DNA of 64,000 nt from the NCBI GenBank assembly GCA_934148845.1, contig CAKPDH010000002.1:1-64000 (forward strand). The letters run 5' to 3'. Positions 63,194 to 64,000 of this stretch are shown one piece after another. Under the pieces are notes generated by a model. It was given only the letters and a program-made list of their open reading frames with translations, made no database searches and was not told where the DNA came from. The DNA is from an uncultured Bacilli bacterium (GTDB lineage Bacteria; Bacillota_I; Bacilli_A; RF39; UBA660). The number at the start of each line of letters is the position of its first letter. Position 1 is the stretch's first letter. The translations under genes were made by a program, and so were the position numbers.

Positions 63194-63997
63194 TTATATG
63201 TCTTTTTTTATACTATTATTTAATATTAATAGTGTTAATATAGATATAATAACTAAACTAAAATTTAATATTATATTATTTTTTATTATTATATTAAACA
63301 TAAGTACTATAGTTAAATTTAATGATATATGAAGCACTATAGACGAAATTAAATTATTATATTTTTCATATACATATGTAAACATAAAACCCACCATAAA
63401 AGCATATATTGCATTTAAAATGTTATCATGAAATAAAGCAAATATTATTGATTGAAGCACTATTGCTCTAATAGGTTTATTAAACTCTTTTAACTTATTA
63501 TATATAATACCTCTAAATATCAATTCTTCTAATATTGGACCTAATATAGCTGATGATATTACAGTAATCATTAAATTTTTATTATTAACATCATAATTAT
63601 GTGTAAAAAACACTATATTATTTAGATTAAAAACTGAAATATTATATATAAGTGAAATACTTATTCCAAGTAATATTGGGACTACTAATGCCTTAGTACT
63701 TAATTTTGATTTACTTTTATACTTCTTAAATTGCTTAAATAAAATAGGTATAAAAATTATACACAATATTAAAAGCATCAATAGTACTATTTTATCACTT
63801 GTTATATAAGTATTTAATTTATCTTTATATTCATTAGTATTAATATATTTTAAAAACTGAGATTTAGTTAAATTATTGAATTCTTTCTTATTATATATAG
63901 CAACAAATATATATTGTATAAAAACTTGACCTATTACAAAAATAATAGGCCAAATTAATACTTTGCATAATTTTTTAAAATATTCTTTATTTTTCAT
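63194..63997 (-). CDS. CPBP-family intramembrane metalloprotease
   Basis: 267 residues, about eight membrane helices. The three motifs of the CPBP (Abi/CAAX) family are seen: ILEELIFRGIIYN (EExxxR), FALFHD (FxxxH) and LHISLN (HxxxN). Members are prenyl-protein-type proteases, bacteriocin immunity proteins or regulators. The ATG at 63997 has only AGG in front within the window, so a start further up cannot be excluded. Function in this organism is unknown. Confidence 0.85.
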   Translation of the reverse strand: MKNKEYFKKLCKVLIWPIIFVIGQVFIQYIFVAIYNKKEFNNLTKSQFLKYINTNEYKDKLNTYITSDKIVLLMLLILCIIFIPILFKQFKKYKSKSKLSTKALVVPILLGISISLIYNISVFNLNNIVFFTHNYDVNNKNLMITVISSAILGPILEELIFRGIIYNKLKEFNKPIRAIVLQSIIFALFHDNILNAIYAFMVGFMFTYVYEKYNNLISSIVLHISLNLTIVLMFNIIIKNNIILNFSLVIISILTLLILNNSIKKDI

Positions 63998-64000
63998 CCT

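Noticed and set aside
1..64000. Possible Mycoplasma-type code with TGA as Trp
   Set aside because: TGA ends several genes in the expected place (33494-33496, 33878-33880, 29033-29035), and Trp residues in conserved motifs are coded by TGG.

Overview
The window is about a quarter G+C by eye, carries firmicute-type genes (PolC, YsxC, ObgE, ClpC, SipW-like signal peptidase, SpoIVFA/FB-like pair) and uses strong AGGAGG or GGTGA ribosome binding sites. TGA is a normal stop (33494-33496, 33878-33880, 29033-29035), so this is not a Mycoplasma-type code. The best guess, an inference, is an uncultured host-associated member of the Bacilli of the RF39/'CAG Mycoplasma-like' kind. Most genes lie on the minus strand. 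No rRNA, tRNA or CRISPR array was seen.

Layout. 1-1376: the 5' end of a secreted TasA-like gene and a SpoIVFA/SpoIVFB-like intramembrane protease pair. 1425-10210: polC, a large repeat-containing protein, a prepilin, ysxC. 10263-16763: a thioester adhesin, a cation-efflux carrier, a TasA-like protein, a KinB-like sensor kinase whose upstream region has three phased Spo0A-box-like sites, a PTS EIIB-like domain without its cysteine, and a FtsW/RodA protein. 17041-23579: an InlB-repeat surface protein, three membrane-anchored unknowns (two of them recent duplicates) and a divergent HTH regulator with a palindrome over the target promoter. 23580-24189: an IS3-family relic. 24190-28091: collagen-like, beta-helix and Ig-like proteins without signal peptides, with sigma-K-like promoter matches. 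28653-33496: a prepilin pair, obgE and three tandem VanY-type carboxypeptidases. 33513-45765: ClpC, a Cse60-like small protein, a CwlO/PcsB-like hydrolase, YgjP-like peptidase, another prepilin, an SDR, pflBA, ligA. 45840-50913: a TasA/SipW/DUF5305 fibre locus. 51059-57155: a TPM protein, a zinc-ribbon protein, alanine racemase, a ZIP transporter and a CtpE-like P-type ATPase. 57233-63029: a phosphodiester glycosidase, a 39-residue membrane peptide, DUF4956, a VTC domain and CotH. The last gene is a CPBP protease.

Two themes stand out. First, traces of an endospore programme appear in separate places: SpoIVFA/FB, Spo0A-like boxes before an orphan kinase, a Cse60-like gene, a BclA-like collagen cluster with sigma-K-like promoters, and CotH. 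None is proof alone, but together they suggest a hidden or reduced sporulation pathway. Second, the envelope is richly provided: a TasA-type fibre with its own ER-type signal peptidase, sortase-type and thioester adhesins, four prepilin-like proteins and three tandem carboxypeptidases. The assembly machinery for the prepilins and the sortase are not in this window.
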